A DNA stretch of 54,551 nucleotides, taken from Mogibacterium sp. (GTDB taxonomy: Bacteria; Bacillota; Clostridia; Peptostreptococcales; Anaerovoracaceae). The stretch lies in NCBI GenBank assembly GCA_017404265.1, contig JAFRCS010000007.1:1-54551 (forward strand). The letters run 5' to 3'. Position 1 is the first letter of the stretch; each line of letters opens with the position of its first letter. The notes beneath the pieces are model-generated. The model did not search any database. It saw only the letters and a program-made list of their open reading frames with translations, and was not told the origin of the DNA. Shown here piece by piece: positions 32,901 to 40,903 of the stretch. The position numbers were made by a program, and so were the translations under genes.

Positions 32901-33466
32901 TGGTATTCGATACCGAGGTTTACTCCAACACAGGCGGCCAGGCTTCGAAGGCTTCCAACATCGGTCAGGTAGCGCAGTTCGCTGCTGCCGGTAAGGCCAT
33001 CGAGAAGAAGTCCCTGTCTCAGATCGCTATGGCTTACGGTTATGTATACGTAGCTCAGGTAGCTATGGGCGCTAACCCGGCTCAGACTCTGAAGGCAATG
33101 AACGAAGCTATCGCTTACGACGGACCTTCCCTGATCATCGGATACTCGCCATGCGAGATGCACTCCATCAAGGGCGGCATGATGAACTGCCAGATGGAGA
33201 TGAAGAAAGCCGTAGAGTGCGGATACTGGAACCTCTTCAGATTCAACCCTGCTGCAAAGGCAGAGGGCAAGAACCCGTTCACACTGGACAGCAAGGTACC
33301 TGCAGGCGGATATCAGGAATTCCTGAAGAACGAAGCACGTTACAACAGACTGACCAGAGAGAATCCGGAGAGAGCAGAGAAGCTCTTCGCGGAGAACGAG
33401 GCAGCCGCAATGGCACGTTACGACAAGCTCGTCAAGTTCGTAGACTTCTACGCACCTGCAGAGTAG
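29924..33466 (+). CDS. nifJ: Pyruvate:ferredoxin (flavodoxin) oxidoreductase
   Basis: 1180 residues, the typical single-chain PFOR length. ATG 29924 is preceded by AAGGGAGATG; an upstream in-frame start at 29789 has no ribosome site. The domain order is as expected: alpha (FKTMDGNNAAAHVSYAFTEV, YPITPSSPMADY), gamma (FWGLGGDGTVGANKNSIKII), 2x[4Fe-4S] ferredoxin (CIQCNSCAFVCPHA and CMGCGVCVTVCPDK), and the beta/TPP domain (CSGCAETSYARL-like SCAGCAETSYARL, GDGWAYDIGYGGLDH, SNTGGQASKAS). It oxidatively decarboxylates pyruvate to acetyl-CoA and CO2, reducing ferredoxin. Codon use is highly biased, indicating strong expression. Confidence 0.97.
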   Translation: MKRQFKTMDGNNAAAHVSYAFTEVSGIYPITPSSPMADYVDQWAAAGRKNIFGSTVEVVEMESEAGAAGAVHGSLGAGALTTTYTASQGLLLMIPNMYKIAGELLPAVFHVSARTVSTHALNIFGDHSDVYACRQTGFAMLAESNVQEVMDLGPVAHLAAIEGRVPFLNFFDGFRTSHEIQKVAVWDYEDLKEMCNMDAVKAFRDACLNPDHPHLRGSHENGDVFFQHREACNKFYDAVPDVVEKYMGKINEKLGTDYQLFNYYGAADADRVIIAMGSICDVAEEVIDYLNAKGEKVGLIKVRLYRPFRADKLIAALPKTCKKVAVLDRTKEPGALGEPLYLDVVTAFAEAGLYDVKVIGGRYGLGSKDTPPASVFAVYDELAKADPKKKFTIGIVDDVTNLSLEEKPAPITAPSGTIECKFWGLGGDGTVGANKNSIKIIGDHTDKYVQAYFQYDSKKTGGVTISHLRFGDKPIKSSYYINKADFVACHNPSYIEKGFKIVQDVKPGGIFLINCQWKPEEVGNHLDAAAKKYIAENNIQLYIIDAIDLCAKIGMGKRTNTTLQSAFFSLAEVLPKADAIKYMKDAATKSYLKKGQNIVDMNHKAIDAGADALVKIDVPAEWKNPAADPEKAALEGPEALVKQVKNILLPIDNMDGDSLPVSAFMPHVDGEWELGASAYEKRGVAVMVPEWDATKCIQCNSCAFVCPHATIRPYMLDEKEAAAAPAGFKMADVKAGAGKGVYKFAMTVSPLDCMGCGVCVTVCPDKVQALTMKPLEEQLPEQENFNYAVKNVTVKADVAETKTTKGSQFKTPLLEFSGSCAGCAETSYARLITQLCGDHTYISNATGCSSIWGGPGATAPYTTDAEGHGPAWCNSLFEDNAEHGLGMRMAVKARRAKIKADVEDLVAAGVPDEVKAAAEAWFEAFNCVDGSKKTGEALVAALEKAGIGKEIVERKDLLAEKTVWIFGGDGWAYDIGYGGLDHVLASGENVNVMVFDTEVYSNTGGQASKASNIGQVAQFAAAGKAIEKKSLSQIAMAYGYVYVAQVAMGANPAQTLKAMNEAIAYDGPSLIIGYSPCEMHSIKGGMMNCQMEMKKAVECGYWNLFRFNPAAKAEGKNPFTLDSKVPAGGYQEFLKNEARYNRLTRENPERAEKLFAENEAAAMARYDKLVKFVDFYAPAE

Positions 33467-33490
33467 TTCGCAGCGCGGCATAAAAAGCAT

Positions 33491-33519
33491 AAAGAGCCGG
33501 TCCCCGGGCCGGCTCTTTT
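33491..33519 (+). terminator. Terminator after nifJ
   Basis: AAAGAGCCGG pairs with CCGGCTCTTTT. Confidence 0.9.
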
Positions 33520-33524
33520 AGTGC

Positions 33525-33553
33525 TTGTAAGTACATAAATATACGGGTAAAAT
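33525..33553 (+). promoter_or_regulatory. Promoter of fba
   Basis: TTGTAA (33525-33530), 17 bp, TAAAAT (33548-33553), 35 bp before the start codon. Confidence 0.55.
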
Positions 33554-33588
33554 ATAAGTGTGTTTATGCATGAAAAGGAGGTAAATTT

Positions 33589-34557
33589 ATGCCACTTGTA
33601 ACTTCAACAGAAATGTTCAAAAAAGCTTATGACGGCGGATACGCCATCGGAGCATTCAACGTAAACAACATGGAGATCGTGCAGGGAATCACAGAGGCCG
33701 CCGGAGAACTCCGCAGCCCTGTAATCCTTCAGGTATCCAAGGGCGCTAGAGCCTATGCGAACCACACTTATCTGGTAAAGCTCGTAGAGGCTGCTATCAT
33801 TGAGAACCCTGATATCCCTATCTGCTTGCACCTTGACCACGGCGATTCCTTCGAGCTCTGCAAGAGCTGCATCGACGGCGGATTCACATCCGTAATGATC
33901 GACATGTCCTCGAAGCCTTTCGAGGAAAACATCGCGGTCACAAAGCAGGTAGTAGACTACGCTCACGCTCATGGAGTAGTAGTCGAGGCTGAGCTCGGAA
34001 CTCTCGAGGGAGTAGAGGATGAGGTAGTAGTAGAAGCCGGACAGGCCAGCTACACACGTCCTGAAGAGGTTGAGGAATTCGTAACAAGGACAGGCTGCGA
34101 CTCGCTCGCCATCGCCATCGGAACATCCCATGGTGCATACAAGTTCCGTCCGGAGCAGTGCACAAGGAACGAGGAAGGCATTCTTGTACCTCCTCCACTG
34201 CGTTTCGACGTTCTTGAAGAGGTTTCAAAGAGACTGCCGGGATTCCCTATCGTACTCCACGGATCTTCATCCGTACCGCAGGAGTTCGTAGAGATGGTCA
34301 ACAAGTACGGCGGCAACATGCCTAACGCGATCGGTATTCCTGAGGAACAGCTCCGTCAGGCAGCCAAGATGTCCGTTTGCAAGATCAACATCGACTCGGA
34401 TATCCGTCTCGCGATGACAGCAAATATCCGTCAGCACTTCTGTGAGCATCCTGATCACTTCGACCCTCGTCAGTATCTGAAGCCGGCGAGACAGGCCGTA
34501 AAGGACATGGTAGCACGCAAGATCGTGAACGTACTCGGATCGGACAACAAGATCTAA
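33589..34557 (+). CDS. fba: Class II fructose-bisphosphate aldolase
   Basis: 322 residues with AAAAGGAGG before ATG. Class II features: YAIGAFNVNNMEIVQGI, zinc and catalytic residues in HLDHGDS, VVVEAELGTLEG, IAIGTSHGAYK and the second zinc His in VLHGSSSVP, then INIDSDIRLA. It splits fructose-1,6-bisphosphate into DHAP and G3P in glycolysis, or the reverse. It is monocistronic, framed by its own promoter and terminator. Confidence 0.96.
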   Translation: MPLVTSTEMFKKAYDGGYAIGAFNVNNMEIVQGITEAAGELRSPVILQVSKGARAYANHTYLVKLVEAAIIENPDIPICLHLDHGDSFELCKSCIDGGFTSVMIDMSSKPFEENIAVTKQVVDYAHAHGVVVEAELGTLEGVEDEVVVEAGQASYTRPEEVEEFVTRTGCDSLAIAIGTSHGAYKFRPEQCTRNEEGILVPPPLRFDVLEEVSKRLPGFPIVLHGSSSVPQEFVEMVNKYGGNMPNAIGIPEEQLRQAAKMSVCKINIDSDIRLAMTANIRQHFCEHPDHFDPRQYLKPARQAVKDMVARKIVNVLGSDNKI

Positions 34558-34580
34558 AGTCCATACAGTTTGAACTGATG

Positions 34581-34611
34581 GCGGCGCGGAATGATTCCGC
34601 GCCGCTTTTTC
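34581..34611 (+). terminator. Terminator after fba
   Basis: GCGGCGCGGA pairs with TCCGCGCCGC, then TTTTT. Confidence 0.92.
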
Positions 34612-34696
34612 AATGCCTGCAGGCGATTTTCATTATGTATATTCTGTAAGGATACAGCCTGTGCAATTTTGAAATGTTATAATACATCTGGAGTAT

Positions 34697-34712
34697 GGTC
34701 TGACGACAGACC
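34697..34712 (+). promoter_or_regulatory. Inverted repeat in the leader of the ABC operon
   Basis: GGTCTG ACGA CAGACC lies 20 bp before the TTG start and 14 bp after a TATAAT (34678-34683). It could be an operator or a leader hairpin. Confidence 0.4.
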
Positions 34713-34731
34713 ACTACAGGGAGGATATAAC

Positions 34732-37137
34732 TTGTCTCACACCATTGAATTAAGAAAGGTCTCGAAATACTATGCCGGCGAAGATACCGTCAGCATGGGC
34801 TTTTCGCGTATCGATCTCAATCTTGACATAGGTGAATTCGTAGCCATAACCGGCGAGAGCGGAAGCGGCAAGTCCACGCTGCTCAACGTTATAAGCGGCC
34901 TCGACACTTATGAAGAGGGCGAGATGTTTGTGTGCGGTGAAGACACGACCGCATACGGTACCGAAGATTACGAGAACTACCGCAAGACTTACATCGGTAA
35001 TATCTTTCAGGATTTCAACCTGATCAACAGCTATACGGTCTACCAGAACATTGAGGCCGTCATGCTTTTGTGCGGAAAAAAGAAAAGAGAATGCAAGCAG
35101 CGTATCAACGAGCTGATAGATCTGGTAGGCCTTACCAAATACCGCCGCACTAAGGTGTCCAAGCTTTCCGGCGGCCAGAAGCAGAGAGTCGCCATAGCGC
35201 GTGCTCTGGCCAAGGACGCGCCTATCATCGTGGCTGACGAGCCTACCGGAAACCTCGACAGCGTTTCAGCGCAAAGCGTAATGGAGACGCTGGCAAAGGT
35301 GTCGACTGACAAGCTCGTTGTTATAGTCACACATAACTACGAACAGGCGGAGCCTTACGTGACGCGTAAGCTTACGATGCACGACGGCAAGATCATCGAG
35401 GACAAGACTGTCGCGCCGCCGCGCCTCAGCTCGGCTGAGCAGTACATCGCAGAGACGGGAACTGCTCAGACAGACGATGCCAAGCATAGAGAGGGCCGTG
35501 TCGCGCGTGCCGAGAAGGCAGAACAGGCCGCTGAAGCAGGAAAGGCTACGATGCATGCCGAGCCTGTATACAAGCCGAGGAAGATGCGGAAGATCTCAGA
35601 ACTCATGCTGGGCATCCGCAACACATTCAATCTGCCTGCTAAGTTCATACTGCTCTTCATAGTGTATTTCTTTGTGTCTACGGCAGTACTGAGCCAGTAT
35701 GCTACGACCAAGAACAGCATGCATGAGAGCGACCTCCTCGGCAGCAATCCGTACTTCGTCAATTCGAGTTCTGACAGAATAGTCATCAAGAAAACCGATG
35801 AGTCCAACTTCACGGACGCTGACTTTGCCGCTATCGAGTCTACTCCAAACATAAGGGAGATCGTCAAAAACGACCTCGCGATAGATACCGGAGTCAGCTT
35901 CAGTATGGGCGACTTTTACATCGAAGGTCCGGTCATGCCTATGAATGACGTCAAGCCGGAAGATATAAAATACGGGCATATGCCGGAAAACGATTACGAA
36001 ATAGTCGTCAAGCTGGATCCTACCAGCGATGCTCTCTTCAGCGTAGGCGACGGTGGAGAGGGATACATCGACCAGACTGTTGTGCTCAAGGACATGTCAC
36101 AGATGCAGACATATGAGTTCAACCACAGGATCAAGGTGGCCGGCATCATTGTTGACGAGAATCTGGATGAAGACTCGGATTACTCACTTTACGGCTATTC
36201 GACCATATATGCCAGCGAGACGGTCAGCAATGAGCTGCTTATCTCGATGATGGCTGCCATGTCAAAGTCAGAACTGAACTTTGGAGGCACAAGGGTAGTC
36301 AACGATTATGACAGAGCGGTCTTTTCAACGTCTGACGTACCTGACGGCAAGGCGTTTATCTTCGAGGACCAGACATATTATTACAAAGATGAAAAGGCTG
36401 TAGGAGAGGACTTCGGACTGAAAGTAAGCAACAGATTCTTTGAATCGACCGGAGAATACACTGTTGCCAAGGTGATCAACAACAAGAACTGCGAAGATCT
36501 TGTCGGCATCCCTAAGGATGAATACGACATGTACTACAACTGCGTGTTCATAAGCAACAACGATTTCAGAAAACTGTTTGACAAGGGATTCTTTCAGGTA
36601 ACCGCGTATATGGTGAATGAGCAGGATTCTGAAGAGACACTGGCTGCTCTTCAGGAAAAGGGCTTCACGACACTTGCGATCAAGGATTCACTGAGTGACT
36701 CGACCGGCGGATTCAACGTCGTCATAGGTCTGATGACCTACGGCAGACTGCTGCTTGAATTCATCATACTCTTCTTCATAGCGTATGCGGTCATCAGGCT
36801 GATAATGAGGTCCAGAAACTCATACTACTCGACGCTCAGGATACTCGGCGCTACCAAGAACAACACCGATAACATCCTCAGGATCGAGCTGATACTTATG
36901 ATGGTAATCGCCTACGGCGTGGATATAGCATTTGTGGTGCTCATGAACAAGGGCATAATACAGGAATTGGCACACAACGATCTCAACGAGGTCAGCAAAC
37001 TGCTGTATTATCTGACGCCGCTCGATTACGGCATCCTGGGCGGACTGCTCCTGCTGATGTCGCTCCTTATCGCCAACAGATATTCAAGGCACATCTTCAC
37101 AAGAAGTGCCATGAAGGCATTCAGAGAGGGGGCGTAG
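34732..37137 (+). CDS. ABC transporter ATP-binding/permease fusion (MacB/FtsX type), first of pair
   Basis: 801 residues. The start is TTG 34732 with GGGAGGATATAA upstream. Residues ~1-225 form an ATPase: GESGSGKS (Walker A), KLSGGQKQR signature, [12 protein letters not shown] (Walker B). A charged linker follows, then a TM helix near 305-325 ([17 protein letters not shown]), a ~360-residue extracellular domain and three C-terminal TM helices of FtsX/MacB form ([31 protein letters not shown]). The next gene, 4 bp on, encodes a second fusion of the same plan. Together they would make a heterodimeric exporter or mechanotransmitter. Substrate unknown; no adjacent two-component system or peptide gene. 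Confidence 0.88.
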   Translation: MSHTIELRKVSKYYAGEDTVSMGFSRIDLNLDIGEFVAITGESGSGKSTLLNVISGLDTYEEGEMFVCGEDTTAYGTEDYENYRKTYIGNIFQDFNLINSYTVYQNIEAVMLLCGKKKRECKQRINELIDLVGLTKYRRTKVSKLSGGQKQRVAIARALAKDAPIIVADEPTGNLDSVSAQSVMETLAKVSTDKLVVIVTHNYEQAEPYVTRKLTMHDGKIIEDKTVAPPRLSSAEQYIAETGTAQTDDAKHREGRVARAEKAEQAAEAGKATMHAEPVYKPRKMRKISELMLGIRNTFNLPAKFILLFIVYFFVSTAVLSQYATTKNSMHESDLLGSNPYFVNSSSDRIVIKKTDESNFTDADFAAIESTPNIREIVKNDLAIDTGVSFSMGDFYIEGPVMPMNDVKPEDIKYGHMPENDYEIVVKLDPTSDALFSVGDGGEGYIDQTVVLKDMSQMQTYEFNHRIKVAGIIVDENLDEDSDYSLYGYSTIYASETVSNELLISMMAAMSKSELNFGGTRVVNDYDRAVFSTSDVPDGKAFIFEDQTYYYKDEKAVGEDFGLKVSNRFFESTGEYTVAKVINNKNCEDLVGIPKDEYDMYYNCVFISNNDFRKLFDKGFFQVTAYMVNEQDSEETLAALQEKGFTTLAIKDSLSDSTGGFNVVIGLMTYGRLLLEFIILFFIAYAVIRLIMRSRNSYYSTLRILGATKNNTDNILRIELILMMVIAYGVDIAFVVLMNKGIIQELAHNDLNEVSKLLYYLTPLDYGILGGLLLLMSLLIANRYSRHIFTRSAMKAFREGA

Positions 37138-37141
37138 CAGC

Positions 37142-39598
37142 ATGATAAAGATCGAAAAGGTCAATAAGTACTATAACAAAGGAAAGGCCAACCAGATCCA
37201 CGTCATAGACAACACCACTATGACATTGCCTGACAAGGGCATAGTGTGTCTGCTCGGACCTTCCGGCTGCGGCAAGACGACCCTGCTGAATGCCATTGGC
37301 GGACTCGACAAGGTCAACAGCGGTACTATCACCATAGACGGCCAGAGGATCACCAGATTCAGCTCAAGCAAGATCGACAGCATCCGTAACGCGCGCATCG
37401 GATACATATTCCAGAACTTCAATCTGTTGGACGACAGGACCGTATTCGAGAACGTTGCCATCGCGCTCCGCATGATAGGCATCAGGGACAACACCACTGT
37501 CACCGCGCGTGTAAGATACTGCCTTGAAAAGGTAGGCATAGACCAGTACAGGAACAAGCTGGCCGGATCGCTGTCCGGAGGACAGAGACAGAGAGTCGCG
37601 ATCGCCAGAGCCATAGTCAAGAACCCTAGCATCATCATCGCGGACGAGCCTACAGGTAACCTCGACAGCGCAAACACTCTCGAGATCATGAACATCATCA
37701 AGACTATCTCGAGGGAGAGACTGGTGCTTCTTGTAACTCATGAGCGCAACATAGCCGAGTTCTACTCAGACCATGTCGCCGAGATGAAGGACGGCCGCAT
37801 CGTCAAGGCATACAATAACGACTCGTCAAGATACCTTGATTACCAGCTCGAGAACAAGATCTATCTTAAAGATATGGCGGTCCACAAGGGGTTCAGTCAG
37901 GATGACGTGAGCGTCGATGTGTACAGCGACGAGGAGCGTCAGGCCGACATCAAGGTGGTCATCAGAGGAAACAACCTGTATATCAATACGGGCGGCAGGC
38001 TCAACGTAGTAGATGAATCATCCAACATCGAAATGGTCGATGAACATTACACAGCCATGGATGAGAGCTACTTTGAAGACAAGGACTTTGACTATACCGC
38101 CTGCCTCCCAAGCAAGTACAAAGCAAAATACACTTCCATCTACAGGCTGACCAATATGATCAGCAGCGGATGGAGGACAGTAAAGGGCTTCAAGCGCATC
38201 AAGAAGTTCCTCATGATAGGTTTCGTGTTCGCGGCGATGTTTGCATTCCTTGCGATAAGTAACGTGCTGGGACTGCTCGAAGTGAAGCCTGTTGACTACA
38301 GGACGACAAACGGCAACTATGTCACTGTCTCCAATACAGCGAAAACAGATGAAATGCTGGAGCTGGTGGAAAGCCTGGAAACTGTCTCTTACGTCATACC
38401 GGGAAATACCAGGATGAGCATCATGCTTCCGATGGATGACTATCTGCAGACCAGCTATGCGCAGGAGAATCTGAATGTTTCCCTGGCCCTGACCAAGGTG
38501 CTCAAGCCTGAAGATCTGATCGCGGGAGCCATGCCTGCAGAACCGCACGATGTGGTCATCGATAAGACGCTGATCGACACGTTCCTGAGAGACGGACTTG
38601 GCAACGCGATAGGCCTCGACACGATGGAAGAGTTCATAGGCCGCAAGCTCAGGATAACGAACCTGGATGATTACGTAATAACAGGAATATCCGATACAGA
38701 GTCACCGTCACTATTCGTTGATGAAGGACAGGTGATAAACATCCTGACGAACGGCGACAGCGCTGATGATGATTTCTCGTTCATGGAATTTGAGGGAGAT
38801 GAAGCAGCTGAAGACGTTATCAAGTCCGGTAGAGTCAAGGACCTTGCCCTTGCCAAGAATAAAATCAAGATAAAGAAGGGCGACGCGCCTGAAGCTGAAT
38901 CTGAAGCCATCATCAATATCATGCATGAAGATGAGATAGAGATAGGCAAGAACCTGCCGGTAAAGATGGGCGGACACAAGCTGACCGTAGTAGGCTATTA
39001 CACAAGCGACAGCGCGGATGATGATACATACTACGTGAATTCCGATACCGTTAAGACGGATTACATCAGCAAGCAGAAGGAGTTTACGGCATATACAGAG
39101 GATGCTGCTCTTCTGAAATCGATGCTGAGCAAGGAAGGGCTGTCCGCCAAGGTCAACGACACGCGCGATAAAAGGGCGTATATAAGCGCGCGCAAGGATC
39201 AGCTGACATCAGCGATAATCGTAGCGGGCATCATCATGTTCATTTCGCTGATAGAGATGTTCCTGATGCTGAGATCCTCGTTCCTGTCCAGGATCAAGGA
39301 AGTCGGTACGCTCAGAGCCATCGGTCTGAAGAAGAAGGATATCTACAGGATGTTCACGGGAGAGATCCTCGTGATGACATTCCTGACAGCTATCCCGGGA
39401 ATCGCGATCATGTACTTCGGATTGTCCCAAGTAGTCAAGATAACGTACTATCTTGAAGGTCTGTATATGATCACCCCTGTGATAGCAGCTATCACATTCG
39501 GCATCATACTGGTGTTCAACCTGCTTGCAGGACTCATACCGGTCTATGTGACCATGAGAAAGACGCCGGCGCAGATACTTGCGAGAACAGACATTTAA
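37142..39598 (+). CDS. ABC transporter ATP-binding/permease fusion, second of pair
   Basis: 818 residues starting 4 bp after its partner, ATG. ATPase motifs are GPSGCGKT, SLSGGQRQR and [11 protein letters not shown] within the first ~225 residues. A TM helix is near 358-378 (FLMIGFVFAAMFAFLAISN), a long extracellular domain follows, and three C-terminal TM helices (IIVAGIIMFISLIEMFLML, ILVMTFLTAIPGIAIMYFG, ITFGIILVFNLLAGLIPVYV) end in the FtsX-like tail MRKTPAQILARTDI. It probably pairs with the preceding protein. Fusing ATPase N-terminal to permease in both subunits is less common than separate ATPase genes in Bacillota. Confidence 0.88.
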   Translation: MIKIEKVNKYYNKGKANQIHVIDNTTMTLPDKGIVCLLGPSGCGKTTLLNAIGGLDKVNSGTITIDGQRITRFSSSKIDSIRNARIGYIFQNFNLLDDRTVFENVAIALRMIGIRDNTTVTARVRYCLEKVGIDQYRNKLAGSLSGGQRQRVAIARAIVKNPSIIIADEPTGNLDSANTLEIMNIIKTISRERLVLLVTHERNIAEFYSDHVAEMKDGRIVKAYNNDSSRYLDYQLENKIYLKDMAVHKGFSQDDVSVDVYSDEERQADIKVVIRGNNLYINTGGRLNVVDESSNIEMVDEHYTAMDESYFEDKDFDYTACLPSKYKAKYTSIYRLTNMISSGWRTVKGFKRIKKFLMIGFVFAAMFAFLAISNVLGLLEVKPVDYRTTNGNYVTVSNTAKTDEMLELVESLETVSYVIPGNTRMSIMLPMDDYLQTSYAQENLNVSLALTKVLKPEDLIAGAMPAEPHDVVIDKTLIDTFLRDGLGNAIGLDTMEEFIGRKLRITNLDDYVITGISDTESPSLFVDEGQVINILTNGDSADDDFSFMEFEGDEAAEDVIKSGRVKDLALAKNKIKIKKGDAPEAESEAIINIMHEDEIEIGKNLPVKMGGHKLTVVGYYTSDSADDDTYYVNSDTVKTDYISKQKEFTAYTEDAALLKSMLSKEGLSAKVNDTRDKRAYISARKDQLTSAIIVAGIIMFISLIEMFLMLRSSFLSRIKEVGTLRAIGLKKKDIYRMFTGEILVMTFLTAIPGIAIMYFGLSQVVKITYYLEGLYMITPVIAAITFGIILVFNLLAGLIPVYVTMRKTPAQILARTDI

Positions 39599-39607
39599 AA
39601 TCATCAC

Positions 39608-39646
39608 AAAAGCCTGCCTGTACGGTGAACTGTACGGCAGGCTTTT
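39608..39646. terminator. Bidirectional terminator between convergent operons
   Basis: AAAAGCCTGCCTGTAC pairs with GTACGGCAGGCTTTTT around GGTGAACT. Confidence 0.9.
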
Positions 39647-39661
39647 TCGTGTCTTAAATAT

Positions 39662-40903
39662 CTAGAGATAGGCCACTTCGACTTCTTTCAGGTAATTACG
39701 CTCCAGCGCGCGGGTTATCCTGTCGATTACAGGGAAGCGTACGCCTATCTTGGCGGCAGCCGCAGGGTCATCTGTGTCATTGTTGATCTTTGTGCCCATG
39801 ACTATCTGCAGTTGGTCGATGTCTCTGAGTATCCTTATGATACGCTTTGCCGGATCCTCAGGCATTTGCTTGAGAAGGACCTTATCTTCGAGGCGTTCTG
39901 AGACTTCTGTCAGTGTCAGCATGCCCTCGGTGACCAATTCTATGCCGTCAATGATGCTTGCAGGCGGCAGGTTTCCGGATGGCGATCTGTCCGCCTTAAC
40001 GTCTTTTCCGAGCTCGCGCGCCACTATCTTGGCGGTCGTTCCGCCGCATACTATGACACGTCCGTCGAAGTCTTTTATCATGGTACCCAGCTGCTTGTCA
40101 GACTCGCGGCTCCTCGGAGCTCCCGTGACCAGCATGGCACGCTTTGGCTTTCTGACGGATACAACAGCGCATGTGATGTCATCGTTGGCATGATAGCGGT
40201 CGCGCTTATACGCTTCGGTGACTATTGCTCTTGCCAGATCCCTCGAATTGATATCCGGATCCTTCTGAAGCAGGCGGTGCACAAAGTCGCGTACATTATC
40301 TACGCCCCATTCGCCCAGCTGCGCGTCTGCGGAATGGATGCGCTCCGTATCCAAACCCGGCAGAGAGCCCAGAACCAGGCCGGATTGAGCGACTCCGTCG
40401 CTGAAGTATATGAGCCTGTCGCCCATCTTCATGTCAAACGATGAGGTATGCACTATCTCTTCCTTGACTGCTGTCTTGCGGCGCAGCTTGGTGGAAGTTT
40501 TTTCCCATTCCACGGGCTCGTTGCCCACAAACCTGAGACTTTCCGGATTGTCGTATTCGACCAGCTCCACATTTATGAAGGACTTGTCATCAGAAAAGGC
40601 GACCTTCGCGATGGTGAAAGTGGAATAGCTGATGCCTTTCTCTCTGTCTACCGGAAGGGTGTCCATGATGATCTCCGCCGAATGTGAAAGATCAAGCGGA
40701 GAGAAGGACATCTTGTTGGCCATGTGCGACGTAAGCGTGGCAAGAACGCTTGCCTTTACGCCGCTGCCCAGACCATCGGAGAGGGTGGCTGTAATGACGT
40801 TCGAACCGGGGCTCCTGTTGAGCAGGAACACATCGCCGCCTATCTTCTGACCGTTCTTGTATATTTGCGAATAGTCGATGTCGATGCAGATATCGTTCAT
40901 CAT
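39662..40903 (-). CDS. SpoIIE-family serine/threonine (PP2C-like) phosphatase
   Basis: 413 residues; its ATG overlaps the stop of the upstream hydrogenase gene (ATGA), so it is translationally coupled. The N-terminal ~220 residues are an SpoIIE/PPM-type phosphatase domain: GGDVFLLNRS, ATLSDGLGSGVKASVLA with the metal-binding Asp, DRLIYFSDGVAQSG and ITCAVVSVRKP. The C-terminal ~180 residues (RVIVCGGTTAKIVARELGK, PPASIIDGIELVTEGMLTL) form an unassigned domain seen in proteins linked to sensory hydrogenases. It presumably dephosphorylates a Ser/Thr-phosphorylated protein in response to the hydrogenase-like sensor. Confidence 0.88.
   Translation of the reverse strand: MMNDICIDIDYSQIYKNGQKIGGDVFLLNRSPGSNVITATLSDGLGSGVKASVLATLTSHMANKMSFSPLDLSHSAEIIMDTLPVDREKGISYSTFTIAKVAFSDDKSFINVELVEYDNPESLRFVGNEPVEWEKTSTKLRRKTAVKEEIVHTSSFDMKMGDRLIYFSDGVAQSGLVLGSLPGLDTERIHSADAQLGEWGVDNVRDFVHRLLQKDPDINSRDLARAIVTEAYKRDRYHANDDITCAVVSVRKPKRAMLVTGAPRSRESDKQLGTMIKDFDGRVIVCGGTTAKIVARELGKDVKADRSPSGNLPPASIIDGIELVTEGMLTLTEVSERLEDKVLLKQMPEDPAKRIIRILRDIDQLQIVMGTKINNDTDDPAAAAKIGVRFPVIDRITRALERNYLKEVEVAYL

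Noticed and set aside
30143..33490. A 1115-residue open frame on the minus strand opposite nifJ
   Set aside because: It mirrors the codon bias of nifJ, has no recognisable domain, ribosome site or family pattern, and is low-complexity Leu/Ser/Cys/Arg-rich. It is a shadow of a highly expressed gene.
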